NCBI GenBank assembly: GCA_033439795.1
Contig: JAUTDP010000011.1
Span: forward strand, 868,001-932,000
Reading direction: 5' to 3'
DNA: 64,000 bases
From: Sordaria brevicollis
Lineage: Eukaryota > Ascomycota > Sordariomycetes > Sordariales > Sordariaceae
A model generated the notes under the pieces. The model was given only the letters and a program-made list of their open reading frames with translations. It searched no databases and was not told the DNA's origin. The position numbers and the translations under genes are program-made. This document shows positions 11,615-22,800 of the stretch, piece by piece (positions within the stretch are counted from its first letter, which is position 1; every line of letters starts with the position of its first letter).

Positions 11615-11983
11615 CTCTTTTAGTCCATGAAGGCTGACTTCCTAGTGGGACTTTAGAGATACTTGTATGCCGAGTTGGAAACCAAACTCGGCGACCTAAG
11701 ACAATCCATTGTTTCCTGGATGCTTGGTTGAATCAAGACGTGTAGATGAGTTGAAACATGGGTTCGCTTCCACCAGTGCAAAATCTTTTGCTTGAAGAAG
11801 CCTATTTATATGGGAGGAGGGGTAATGGTCGGTTTATAATTACGAGACGTAAAGCTTGAGATGTGGGTTACCTTGAATCAGTACGGAATTATCAGTCAAC
11901 GCTGCAATGGAAGACGAACTTAAATTCCTTAAACTCTCATTATTGGTTTTCTGTGGCAAAAGTCCCTGCACTGCACTGGGAAA
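11615..11983. other. Convergent intergenic region
   Basis: 369 bases between the 3' ends of the Myb-like gene and the second HET gene. A+T content is raised and there is no open frame of note; presumably it holds both 3' untranslated regions. Confidence 0.4.
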
Positions 11984-14566
11984 TTAGCACAGTCGGACTG
12001 TAGTCTCTCTGAAAAATGCTGATGCTGGTCCCCAATCCTGGTTGTACTCGAAGTTAAAAAAATATATGCAATCCAACCCAATGAGGTGTGCTCGTTCATA
12101 AACCTTATGAGGTTGCATGTCCAAGACTTTTGTTACCGGTTTTAAGACCAGAGCCGGCAGACTATAGCCAAGACCCTCCTGAAATGTTGCCACCAAACAC
12201 AAGCCCAAGACATGAACTTCTTTATCGCCGTTATTGCCGGTTGATGTACTGTCATTAACATGCTCTGGGTCAATATCGTCGAACATACACCGAGGCACCA
12301 GCAACGACTCCCCTTCTAGAAACGGTGGCCATGTAAATGTCCATCCGTCGGGTTCCTCCTCCTCTGTGTCAAATCCGCTGTCCCTTTCGCGCCAAACCAG
12401 CTTCATATCCATCACCGTTCCTGTTATCACCAAGCAAAACGGGATCCTACTTTCCAAGCGTGATTGTTTTTGGATTTCCTCGTTGTCCGTCTCCCAATCA
12501 AGTCTCTGTATAAGGCCTGAATCTTTTGCATACTCTACATGTACCGTAGAGCAGCTGTCGAATACGTGTTGAATTTGAGATGCATCATCATAATGCTGTA
12601 TTGAGCATGCTTTCCAACCTGCCCATGTCCAACTCGGAAAGTTGCGATTTCGCTCAGGAGTAATCGTTGAGTCATCCCAGATAGCGATCCAGATAAGACT
12701 TTCAAGCAACCTACACGTTAGGTTATCCGATCCATCGCCATCTGCGGACGTTACCCCATCCGTAGAGATGGAATGCGGTCCCTTGAACTTGGGCTGATCG
12801 AGACATTTGATCCATAGTGTTTGTAATGAGCCGGTCGACACCTGGAGATTTTCGTCGCGGCTTGTCCGTCTAGAGGAAAAAGGACAGATTGGTAGGCCGT
12901 GAAAAAACCATAATTGGTGATCCTTAGCTTGCATACCAGTGATGTGAGTTGTGTATTTCCCAAGAACGCCAGCGATGGCATCCAGCGTATCTGTGTCATA
13001 GGATAGCTGCCTTTGCACAAACTCATCGATTCTGGTCCAAACAGTGTCGGGATTTGACCAATCATCGATTCGGCGTTGAAAGATGGAATCCAAAAAGTAA
13101 TCTTCATCGTTGAGCGAGATATACTGAATATGAAAGTTATCCAATTGATCACTCTGGCCACCATCTTCGTCGGTCGAAACAGGTACGTCAAATAGAGGAA
13201 GCGACAACACCTCATCCCCATACATCTCGCAGCATTGGAAGTAAATTAGCTGGTCGGTAAAAAGGAGGCGACGCCGGGACAGAACACCCTCCTGGTAGGT
13301 CCACCCACGGGTCATCCACTTGGAGGTACCTATCAGGCTTGTGGGCTTCTCATATAATGCCAGGGAAATGCCTTCGGCGACTTCCACGGTGAGTTGTGTG
13401 GTGCGATGGCGTGAGCTAACGCCTGGAAGCCCATAATCCGGTCCATCTCCTGCTGCCGCGATGATAGTTAAAGCAGAGCAGGAGTAAATCCTGCCCATGC
13501 TTTTGATCTGCTCCTGTTTGGCTTGCGAGTTATTCTGGGGAATGCAGTACCGGTCGACCCAAAGGTACCTGTATCCAAGCTCCGTAACGACCGTTATCGC
13601 ATCTCTGATGACTAGAGGCAGCTCGCTTGGCAGAGCAAACCCGTGATCCCGCAGAACCGGCCCACTGCATTCAGCCTCCCCCCACACATAACTGAGTGTG
13701 ATGTATTCGACCGAATTGCGTTCTCTGTCCGTGCCGAATGCATCGGCCGCAGAGATGATGTTCCTAGTGGTGCAATCGATTACTTGAAATCCTGGAAGGC
13801 TGCTCACATCAGCATCCCCATGACAATGAGTATGCGCTGAGCAACAATGTCCCAGCCAGTCAAGGATTAAATTGTAGTTGATCTGGTCGGGAAAGATTCT
13901 TCTGGCCACTGCCCCACCGCCAGTTGTTCTGGATCTTGCTAAGCCTGCAAACTCCGGTTCATGCCTAAGTCGCAAGATTGCATGTCCCATGGTTTGATAT
14001 GCCACGCGATAGTACGAGGAGAACATAAGTCCAGGTTTTATGCCTTCCCCCAGAAACTGCAGCGCCGCCACGTCTTGCGCATAATGCTCACAGCTTGTTG
14101 CCATATGGAAATATTGACAGGTAGATCCCTCAATGTCATGTTCGAGCCAGAACCCAGTCAAGGAATGGAAGGCTCTGAAAAAAGGGCCATTCTGAAACAG
14201 ATCGCGGGACACGGTCGTACTTCGTAACTCGAGATCTTTGGAGTTAAGTAGGCACTCGATATAAAACGCACAAAAGCTGCATGTCGGTTTAGAGTCCGCT
14301 GCCGACTCGAGGGTTGGCCAGCCGGACTTGTCACGGACCTCAAATGTCTTGATACACTCGCATAATGGCGGTTGATGAAAACGATTCTCCAAGGTTTGGG
14401 ATCGGCCTCCCCCGTTGGTCTCTTCGGCAATAGGGCGTCCATGGCTCGTGAAGAGAGCTTTGAAGTCGATCTGGCTGCATGCCGAGCAGAGGTGCGGGCG
14501 TGGGCGAAGAGAATGTCCATTGTTGGGGTCTGGAGCAATCAAATCCGAAACCGCCAGCTCCGTCAT
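11984..14566 (-). CDS. HET-domain protein, 860 residues, single exon
   Basis: Long uninterrupted frame from ATG at 14566. The first 100 residues hold the paired cysteines common upstream of HET domains (HLCSAC near 26-30, LCEC near 68-71, CSFC near 96-99). The HET domain covers about residues 288-450: YITLSYVWGEAE; then YLWVDRYCIPQNN, the variant of the usual LWIDALCIDQ block found in one HET subfamily; then MTRGWTYQEGVLSRRRLLF. HET proteins control vegetative incompatibility and can cause cell death; partner and trigger are unknown here. No NACHT, WD40 or ankyrin region follows, so this is the stand-alone HET type. It shares little beyond the domain with the HET protein at 400-2853, so it is not a recent tandem copy. 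No intron is needed. Confidence 0.9.
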   Translation of the reverse strand: MTELAVSDLIAPDPNNGHSLRPRPHLCSACSQIDFKALFTSHGRPIAEETNGGGRSQTLENRFHQPPLCECIKTFEVRDKSGWPTLESAADSKPTCSFCAFYIECLLNSKDLELRSTTVSRDLFQNGPFFRAFHSLTGFWLEHDIEGSTCQYFHMATSCEHYAQDVAALQFLGEGIKPGLMFSSYYRVAYQTMGHAILRLRHEPEFAGLARSRTTGGGAVARRIFPDQINYNLILDWLGHCCSAHTHCHGDADVSSLPGFQVIDCTTRNIISAADAFGTDRERNSVEYITLSYVWGEAECSGPVLRDHGFALPSELPLVIRDAITVVTELGYRYLWVDRYCIPQNNSQAKQEQIKSMGRIYSCSALTIIAAAGDGPDYGLPGVSSRHRTTQLTVEVAEGISLALYEKPTSLIGTSKWMTRGWTYQEGVLSRRRLLFTDQLIYFQCCEMYGDEVLSLPLFDVPVSTDEDGGQSDQLDNFHIQYISLNDEDYFLDSIFQRRIDDWSNPDTVWTRIDEFVQRQLSYDTDTLDAIAGVLGKYTTHITGMQAKDHQLWFFHGLPICPFSSRRTSRDENLQVSTGSLQTLWIKCLDQPKFKGPHSISTDGVTSADGDGSDNLTCRLLESLIWIAIWDDSTITPERNRNFPSWTWAGWKACSIQHYDDASQIQHVFDSCSTVHVEYAKDSGLIQRLDWETDNEEIQKQSRLESRIPFCLVITGTVMDMKLVWRERDSGFDTEEEEPDGWTFTWPPFLEGESLLVPRCMFDDIDPEHVNDSTSTGNNGDKEVHVLGLCLVATFQEGLGYSLPALVLKPVTKVLDMQPHKVYERAHLIGLDCIYFFNFEYNQDWGPASAFFRETTVRLC

Positions 14567-15021
14567 TTTTTTTCGCGGCGCTGAGGTCGTGTCGTCGTGT
14601 CAGGGCGTTCAGAAGCCACCTTTCAGATGATGTCGGCTTGCTGAGAGGAACGGCCTGTGGTTCTTCTGTCGTGGTTGTTGGGCGCCAATCCATGTTTACA
14701 TTCCCGATTAAGGCTACACCACACCAACCCCCCAGCCAATAATGACTCTCCTGCATGCTAGTCTGTTAACTCAAACCGTTACGCCGGCGTCCACCCGACC
14801 ATCATGTCTCGGAAGGAAGAGGAACCCTGATAGCTGTTGGGAAAAGGTTGAGGAAAAGCAAAAAGCCAGGATATGATATCTGACGATACTTAGGTTGGTT
14901 CGAGGCAGCCTCAGGCAGCTTTCCCGGTGCATACGTCCGTCAGCGACACCAATGTGCTGAGGTACACGAGATAAACCCGACCGTGGAAAAGCATCATGAG
15001 ATCGCGGACTAACAAAGGCAG
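14567..15021. other. Upstream region of the second HET gene
   Basis: Probable promoter and leader of the minus-strand HET gene. A poly-T run sits at the start codon. I see no repeat or additional gene. Confidence 0.35.
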
Positions 15022-15827
15022 ATGAACGACCTATGCTTAGTCAGCCATAAGCGCCCAACCATCCCCGCACAACAGTCAGCGCGGCAGGCAACTAGACGCC
15101 TTATCATCTCTCTTATCAGCCTCTTATCAACTGCCTTATCGGCCCACCACACTACGTCATCTCAAAGCTTCCGATTCTTTGTTTCACTTCCTCCCGCTGC
15201 TTCTCGAGCCTCACACTCCCCTCTCTTGTCGGCGCTTACACAACCGGAGCGCATCACGAAAGTACAGAAACGTAAGATTCACCCGCTATAATCTGTTATT
15301 CACCCGTTTTCCATTTCCCAAGCGAAGAAACCGTCACCGCTCCGCCGTTCGTTCGCGTCTCCCCACCCTTCCGAGCTCTTGACGACACCGCAGACGCATA
15401 TATCCTTCTTGAAGGTAAATTCCGAACACGTGGCTCTGTCAAAAGTAAAACTCGCCGCGACAACGAGCCCGTTTCCCTCAAGTACACGTTCGGCATGATC
15501 CGCACATCTCGAAACCCTCCAGGCGACGCGACGCGACCAAGATGGAAGCTTCCTAGAAAACACCTAGATGAAGACAGGTTACTCGTCAAGTTTACAAAAT
15601 CGACCAATTGCCTTGATGGTGGGCCCATAGCTGCTTGTCAAAGGGTTGATTTTGTGGACCTGACGAGTAGAACAAGAGTGTCACACCGAAGCTATACACT
15701 ACATAGCTTCTACGACACGTCTTCGAAAGTTGATACACCGAGGAACACCCCACTCCTCTTCATAGACTTCCTCGGTCTGGATCATCGCCAGGATGATCCA
15801 CACCGACTCGCTCTTGGCCGGCCTTGA
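15022..15827 (+). CDS. Tentative spliced gene of unknown function
   Basis: A plus-strand frame stays open from 15276 to 15827 (about 183 codons) but has no early ATG. Its middle part is polar and protein-like, with ADAYILLEGKFRTRGSVKSK followed closely by NEPVSLKYTFGM. An upstream ATG frame starts at 15022 and runs to a possible donor GTAAGA near 15272. Joining it to an acceptor at ...AAGCGAAG keeps the second frame open. The upstream part is Ser/Leu/Arg rich and could equally be an untranslated leader. I recognise no domain. Open frames on the opposite strand over the same bases make a chance frame quite possible. Treat as a candidate only. Confidence 0.2.
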
Positions 15828-18800
15828 GCCTTTAGCCCTGCCTTCAGATATGGTCTGAACGATTTCAAACTCGAACCTGCGAACTGCGACCGATAGCTCA
15901 AACTCCCAGCTCCACAACTCGACCTCCAACTTCAATCGCCAAGTTTAAATACTGGTATATAATAAGGATGGACAACATACAGGATGCCGGTCTCGTGTAA
16001 TTCCGAGGTTATGATACTGGGGGGCTAGGGACGGCAGCGGCAGTAGACAGCCGACCCGTTTGCCGCTCGGAAGTTGGCCGATTCCTCCACTGCAGATTCT
16101 ACACGGTGTGATGAGTTAGAAGGTAGGTGACAATGCCGCGACGCTAGTCGAGAAGAGTTGGACTCAGTGAGGCCCACGGGCCGGGCACGACACATGTAAC
16201 ATGGGAAATGGCTGGACCAGTCATCACCAGTGATGTTTCGTAGGATGAAAAGCCTGCGTTTCCCGTAGGACCCCAACGACGCACAACGGGTGGGTCAGCT
16301 TGTCACCCATGAATAACCTCCAAAATTCCTTGACCGTAGCGACTTGCTTAGGTATGTACCAAGCGCAAATTACCTCAGTTCGGGATAAGAAATGGCGCGG
16401 GCAGATGTGGTCAGATATCAAGGAGCCCATCCTGCTGGTGTCCCGTCATCTTTCTGCTTTGGCTTGAAGCCGATACATAAACATAAGTCTTGCTGGTATG
16501 GCAAGAGAGTTCCTTTCCTCGCTTGCTGGGTGTGCTGCGTTTGTGGAGACCTGTTCGTCGAATGGAGGGCCATGCCCACATCACCTTCAACACCTATTGG
16601 TAAACGTTGTAAATTCGTACACCAAGCAATATGCATTCTCGCACAGGCAGAATCTGTCTACTTCCGACGATGTCTAGTTTCTTCAGTGAGCAGGGCAATG
16701 AAGTTTCAATCAAGACAAGGGTTTCTCGAGACGCGGACGGCAAAAGAAGAAGCCTTGGCTCGCAGTCTACCTAGACACGAGGAACTGCAAGGAATCCTCA
16801 AGTACGCGAGCTTTCTTGAGTTTCGTTTGAGTTTCGGTAAGCAAGATAGCATCCTGGTAGGTCCGAAGCGTGTGATATGGCTTGATATATGGTCACAATC
16901 GTCAAAGTCAAGAGGCCAAGCTCCACGGTATCCGTCAAGCACCAACTCTCCCCAGTGTATCTTTGTGTCTTAGAAGAATGGTGTTCCAGTTGTGCTTAGC
17001 GGAAACCCAGTTTGTGTAAGCCCTTGAGGTAGTTGTGTCAAAAGCGTCATCAAATCCCGAGGTGTGGACTGGAAGTTTTGAAGTTTGGTCGGCCGCTTTC
17101 AAGAAATCGTTTGCTATGCTTCATTGCCTCGTCATACACAACGGGTTGATCACACTCATGATACTGTGTACCTAGCCCGCCAGAGAGACGGCGACAAGCA
17201 AAGAGGGTTCCATTTATAGTACAACAGTTTATCTGGTTCGCCGTTCAGGATGAAGTATCTACAAATGGAGGATCAATGAATCACAAACACACGGAAAATG
17301 GTCCGGACTCCGGAGCGCACTCAACTGACAAGCTAAAAAGACCCAATGAAATAAAACCCAGAGTCACGTAAGCTTAAAAGAATGAATATAGGACGGAACC
17401 GACTATAGGGTTATTGATAGGGTACCCTCCAAGGCGCTTATATGCTCCAAATACCATCTTCTCGCATTTTCCCGCCATCACCACTTCTTTCAAGCCCGAA
17501 CGAGCCGGACCGGACCCGGAACGGACCTAATCGGATCACCAAGCTCCGCCTTGAGACGGGGCGCAACTCCCGAAATCCAACCTCATCCGTTATTCAAGGC
17601 AGCCGAAAGCCGGTTTCGCACAAGTTGAGCTATGAATGCCTTACCGGCCTGGAAACAGCGGCACCTACCGACCGCATCCACCATTGCAGTACCCTCCAAC
17701 CACTTTCTCGCCATCATCATCGCGGACGTCATATTTCCTTCCACTCAATCCCCCATCCACTTTGTTCAACTACCACGTCGATCCAAGCCAGACACACAAA
17801 AAGAACTCCGTAAATGAAGAAACACTACAGTGCGCCCTATCATCGACTGTTTTTCCATCCCACTTCCTCTCCTTTGGCATTCATGTACCTGCTACTTCTA
17901 CTTCTTCTTGTTTTCTTTCTATATTCCTTGATCATCAAAATCAAGGGTCCCTGCCTCCGTTTTGTTTCTCCCATCCCACATGCATCCACTTATTTCAAGA
18001 CCCATTGATGTGTTTTTGCCATCGTGACCTTGTCATGACCCATAGTCTAGGTAAGGAAGGGGTACCGGATCCTCTGGATTTCTTTATTTTCTGAGAGTTC
18101 AGGGGCCTAGGGAAAGAGTGACTAGGCGAGGCGAGAGTAGCCGAGCAAATTAGTGCGACTTTTTGTTTTTTTGGGACCCGACAGTATCTGGGTTAAGCGA
18201 GGGATGATCGCCCTTTTTCATTTTACACCATCTTCAGTATGGTAATGAGGCAAGGGAACGAGGGGAGGACTTGACTAAAAATGGTATAATGAAATGTGGG
18301 ATAGACTATGGCAAAGACTAGTTAAGCGGAGGATCCGCGACGGGTTCAGGTCCAGGTCCCAGTTTCATTGCTGTAGATACAGAAATCCAGGGCACCGGTA
18401 ACGACGGAAGGGGATCGATGGTGGGAAGTTGGGGGATTTACTTTTAGATCGAAACTGGGAATAGGATTAGTGAAGGAGTCGGGGAAACTCCCGGGTTTTT
18501 GGGCGGTGTAAGTGAAGTTGGGGGGTTTTCTATCAGTGGGCATGGGATGGCATCTAGTAATGCTGGATTTAGGGGATCTGAGACAGGAATCTCTCTGCTA
18601 GTAGGGGATGAGGCGAGTTTGTGGGGGATAGAAGATGCTCAGCTACCGCGTCCATGTGTTTGGCAATTAGGGAAAAAAGGATTGGGCTGAGCCGTGATCT
18701 TGACGCCCGTGTCTGTGGCCTAACATTTCCATATTGCACATCTTGCCTTTCGAGCATCTAGAACTAGTCCATCAAGACGTCAAACCTGCAGTAACCACTC

Positions 18801-19630
18801 AAGGAAATTCCCAGCTTCCACCGCTCATCCGGGTCAAAACTGTGTTCCAAAACCAGGACAGCCATGGCATCTCCTGAGCCCTACTGCATTAGGTCAGGTA
18901 GCCTGGTCCGGCTACCAGTTCAGGTGCACATCTGCTTCAGTACCCGAAGGGACGAGACGGATGAGATCCTGAGACGAGACCAAGGAAAGCCCGAACAAAC
19001 GAACGAAGCTAATCGGCGAATCCGTGGATCCCATCGTCCTTCCGTTTTCCCCAGACATTCTTGAACATCAGGGGCATCCGTAGTCTGATGAGAAGTATCT
19101 ATCTTGGTCCCATGTGTGAGGCTTTCTTCTGATCTGATCAAGGGGTGACCTTGGTGGCTTCTGGACGATGCCGAATTAGGGGTCCAACTTGCAACCAAGG
19201 AGAAAACCAAGGAGACCCAAGCAGATGGGACATCTTCAAAGAACAAGCCGAGAGATTCGGAAATTGCCGTCTCACCGCCCTGAACTCAAGACAAGAAAAG
19301 CCCTATTTTCTCACAAGAATAGTATAGTGTTATCGTGGTGGAAGAGTGCACTTGCTACTGTACTCCGTTTTCTTCTCTTGGGCCCGAAGAAGAGGATTGA
19401 AGGGGGCTATGTGGCTCCATGATCTGTCACAGGGTAAGTCACCTGAGAATGTCCAATGACTTCTCCCATGCCCATGTTCTCCATATGGCTGCTCGCCAAA
19501 ATAGCGAGGAGTTGCCGAATCATCGGAACGAAAGCCATGAAGAGCGACCGAAGGACCGAGCGACCGCAGCGGAGCGGAGCGGAAGCGGATGGAGATGGAA
19601 AAGCGGACAGAGAAAACGGTGCCCTGACTA
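15828..19630. other. Gene-poor region with pyrimidine-rich tracts
   Basis: No recognisable protein. The longest ATG frame (16392-16973, plus, 193 codons) has a composition rich in Cys, Trp and Arg, typical of translated noncoding DNA. 17440-18010 is C/T rich and resembles a fungal promoter or 5' leader. A 66-codon frame at 18864 begins in good context (CAGCCATGGC) but has no features. No RNA gene seen. Confidence 0.35.
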
Positions 19631-19809
19631 CAGTTATCTGCCCTGTAAATGCAAGTGGGGCGGGCAAGCCAAATTCCTTGCAGTTACTGGGTGTTTGCCT
19701 TTAGAGGGCCTGCACTTACATACAAATCTGGAAACTCGGGCACAGAAATCCTTTGCAGTTACTGGGTCCTTGCATTTATTGGGACTTGCATTTACAGGGC
19801 AGATGACTG
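19631..19809. mobile_element. 179-bp MITE of Tc1/mariner type with TA flanks
   Basis: The left end CAGTTATCTGCCCTGTAAAT and its continuation GCAAGT match, in inverted orientation, the right end ACTTGCATTTACAGGGCAGA followed by TGACTG, with a single mismatch over about 26 bp. The element is flanked on both sides by TA (19629-19630 and 19810-19811), the target duplication of Tc1/mariner transposons, whose ends commonly begin CAGT. Inside are two direct copies of a roughly 33-bp segment containing TTGCAGTTACTGGGT (near 19678 and 19753). There is no coding capacity, so an autonomous relative elsewhere would have to supply transposase. Confidence 0.85.
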
Positions 19810-22800
19810 TACTACCTCTAGGTTTGAAGTCCCAGGGACAGGGAAAGCTTCATGGTGTCCAGCGTTGCTATGCATAGTACACGAGAAAACAAGGGGAGGA
19901 ATTCCAGGGAGGTGGAAACTTTCTCTCTGCCCTGGCTTTGGTAGGGGATTCTTGATCCCGTGGATGGTTTGAGCTAGGGGAAGCGAGCAAAGAATCAAGA
20001 TAAGATCATAAGAAAGTGGATATCTTGAACGTCCTCGTGGTGTCTCTTTGGGACCTGGGATAGAACTATTCTATGGTGGAAAGGGGAAAGGGGGGAAGGA
20101 GGGACGAATGGGAATTTGGAATTGGTGCGAGTCTGAAGTGTTTCGATCGTAGTGCAATGATTGATCGACAATGATGTTCGATTAGTTCGATTATAGCGTA
20201 GTGTTTTAGTCCAGGAACGAGGCTGGCAAAAGCCTGAAAGTCTGGAGACACCTGCAAGGAACACAGGAGAAATGGGTTTAGCGAGAGGGTCCACGTGGTT
20301 TTAGTTGGGCGGTGTTGACGATTGGGACCTGAATTATACCGTTTATAGCAGCGTTAGTTCAATGAGCTGTTGTAGATCCGTATGTTAGCGAGAGTTTCTG
20401 CCCAGATTGGTGAGGGCCTCACGACTTTTTCTTCAGAGTTTCTCCGTCCGTTCGCATCAGGTTCCGTTTTCTCTGTCCGTCTGGCTAGGTAGATGCCCTG
20501 ACACAGTGAAGTCAGAGACCCTTGAGGGTTCAATTCCATGATCCATCCATTCGGTTCCGACGGCGGCGTTTTGCCTGTTGTTAATCATGACGGGGACCCA
20601 ATGACGTTGCTATTTCGACGACGCCGGCGACGACGAGGCCGGCGACCACAATGACGGCGGCGATGCTAGCGATGCTGGACGTAACAGCCTGACGTATCGT
20701 TTCTGACAGTGTTCGAGGAAGGTGTCGGTATCTCCGCCTTCCCTTTTTGCTTCTTTTGGTGTCAGGTCTGAGGTTTTTGAGCGAGCGTTATCACCACTGC
20801 AGTGAGGTTCAACCCCTGAAACCCCTGAACCAGAGAAAGAACAACACACGCCAAAAATTACAACGGCTTCCCAAACTGACATGTCGACATAGCTACCACC
20901 ACATCATAAGACCAAACTCGACTTGTTATCAAACATGATTTTACCTTTTTCCTTCCAGAAGCAACAAAAAACGTGGGCTGAATGCAAGCAATCGTGATTC
21001 TTGGTGGTGTGGTAACAGGTGCTGTATCGAAAGGTTTGCAGTGGATCCCAATTCCCTCCCCCATCTTGTCATTTTGGCAAGCTTCATTTTGAGCCCCACA
21101 CTTTGCACCGTATGAGAAGAGAAATCAGGGCAAAAAAAGGAAATGTAAAACGGGAAATTAGACCGACATTGAACCTCATCGGCGACGTTAGGTTTGACAC
21201 CCTTTTGCCAGTTGCCAGAACATGAAATGAACCGGGGCAAAATCCCGCACAAACTCCGTTGTCTTCGCTTTTTCCAAGCAGAAGTGATGGACTGGATCTG
21301 TCGCCTTGCGGTCCAGGGGGAAACTCCGTTTTTCGCCAGCTTTGAGAGGGCTAAATAGGTACATACGTAGCAGATGGTAACAGGGGGATGCTTGACATTC
21401 AATCTGTTTTCAGGGTCCTTTCTCCTGCCGCTGTTTCCCAGTCTCAGCGAATGACCTCACGAAACGACGAACGCGGGTCAGACGGGCAATTCCATGCCTT
21501 GCCATGCGATGCCATGCCCATGAGGATGAGCCAGCCCGTCCGTCCGTGCTGCCGGCGCCGCCGCAGTGGTGCCGTCGTGGGATGGTTCGTTCGGTGGAGT
21601 TTCTCAATCATCATAATGCCAGGTTCATGGTCCGGAGTTTCGAAAATTCAGGGCGAGCCCAGCAAGACGAGACGAACGTAACGGAAGGGGTCCCGGTGGG
21701 TGAATCAGGGGTAGACTTCAAAGACTGGGTCTTCTAGAAGCCCCGGATGGAAACCCGGAAACACTTCCATGCGTTGGTTTAGCCCAGAATAGTAATCGGT
21801 GGTGGGTGTGCCTGTGCCCCCTGGACAAAAGATGACATGACATGACAGGATGGGGAGTCCCGGCCGGGCATGCAGAACATGCAAGAGAGGCTGTCGTAAG
21901 GCTCACTGCAGCAGCTCTTGGATATAGGTAGAAGGTAGGAACTGCAAATGCAATGCACCGGGATGACATCTTATCGGTCGGTTGGCTGCCACCGTGGATG
22001 CGAGGATTTTGTTCCCGTCTTGATGTGTGTTGGAAATATTAGAATGATAACCAAGAGAGCCAAGCTCCCATGTGTCCCCCACTGTTAAGACTGCCGATAG
22101 CATCACCACCACCATACCAACAACTGCGATAGATCAACGATAGAAACCCCACAAAAGAAGCATTGCTTTGCTTCTCTCGCAGCAAACACCGTTTGAAAAT
22201 CAAGTTATCGTCACGGTCTCGACGACGACAACAACAAGGATAATGTCTTTTAGCGAAGCTTCGCGGAAGTCTGTTGAAGCAAGGCAAGGCCTGCCCCTGA
22301 CCGAAGCCTGGCTCAAAGTCTGGCTAGCAGCTGCAGCTCTGTTTTTTCTCTTGTCAGATTACGCCGTGGGATCCAAAAGCCTGGTACTTCGCCATGATTG
22401 GGCGAGAACTTACCCCAAGTTGGTTCCTGGACGAACTAAGCCAGGCACCGGGAGTGTTCCGGTGCATATCACTTTACCTTGTGTGTGTGTGTGAGGAATT
22501 TGAAGGACTTTTTCGCAAAACATACAGCGAAAGTGCCGGATGTTCCCCCGGCCCCTGGCATTCTTTGTCCAGTTATTTTGGGGGTTGAATTTCCAAATCA
22601 TGGAGGATTTGCAACCAAACCCCAACGCTATCTCGTCGATCTGTCTCTAGCTTTGGGCTTGGTCTATGATATCGATATGTATCTAGCCAAGCGAGAAGCG
22701 AGCGAGCGAGCGAGGATGGAAGCTTTCCCACTTGATACCGACTGAATGTCTGAGATACGCAAGACCAGGCCAGGTTTGTTGTTAGGCGAACCAGGCGAGT

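Noticed and set aside
16392..16973. 193-codon plus-strand frame with ATG
   Set aside because: Chance frames of this size are expected in tens of kilobases; Cys/Trp/Arg-rich and without family resemblance.
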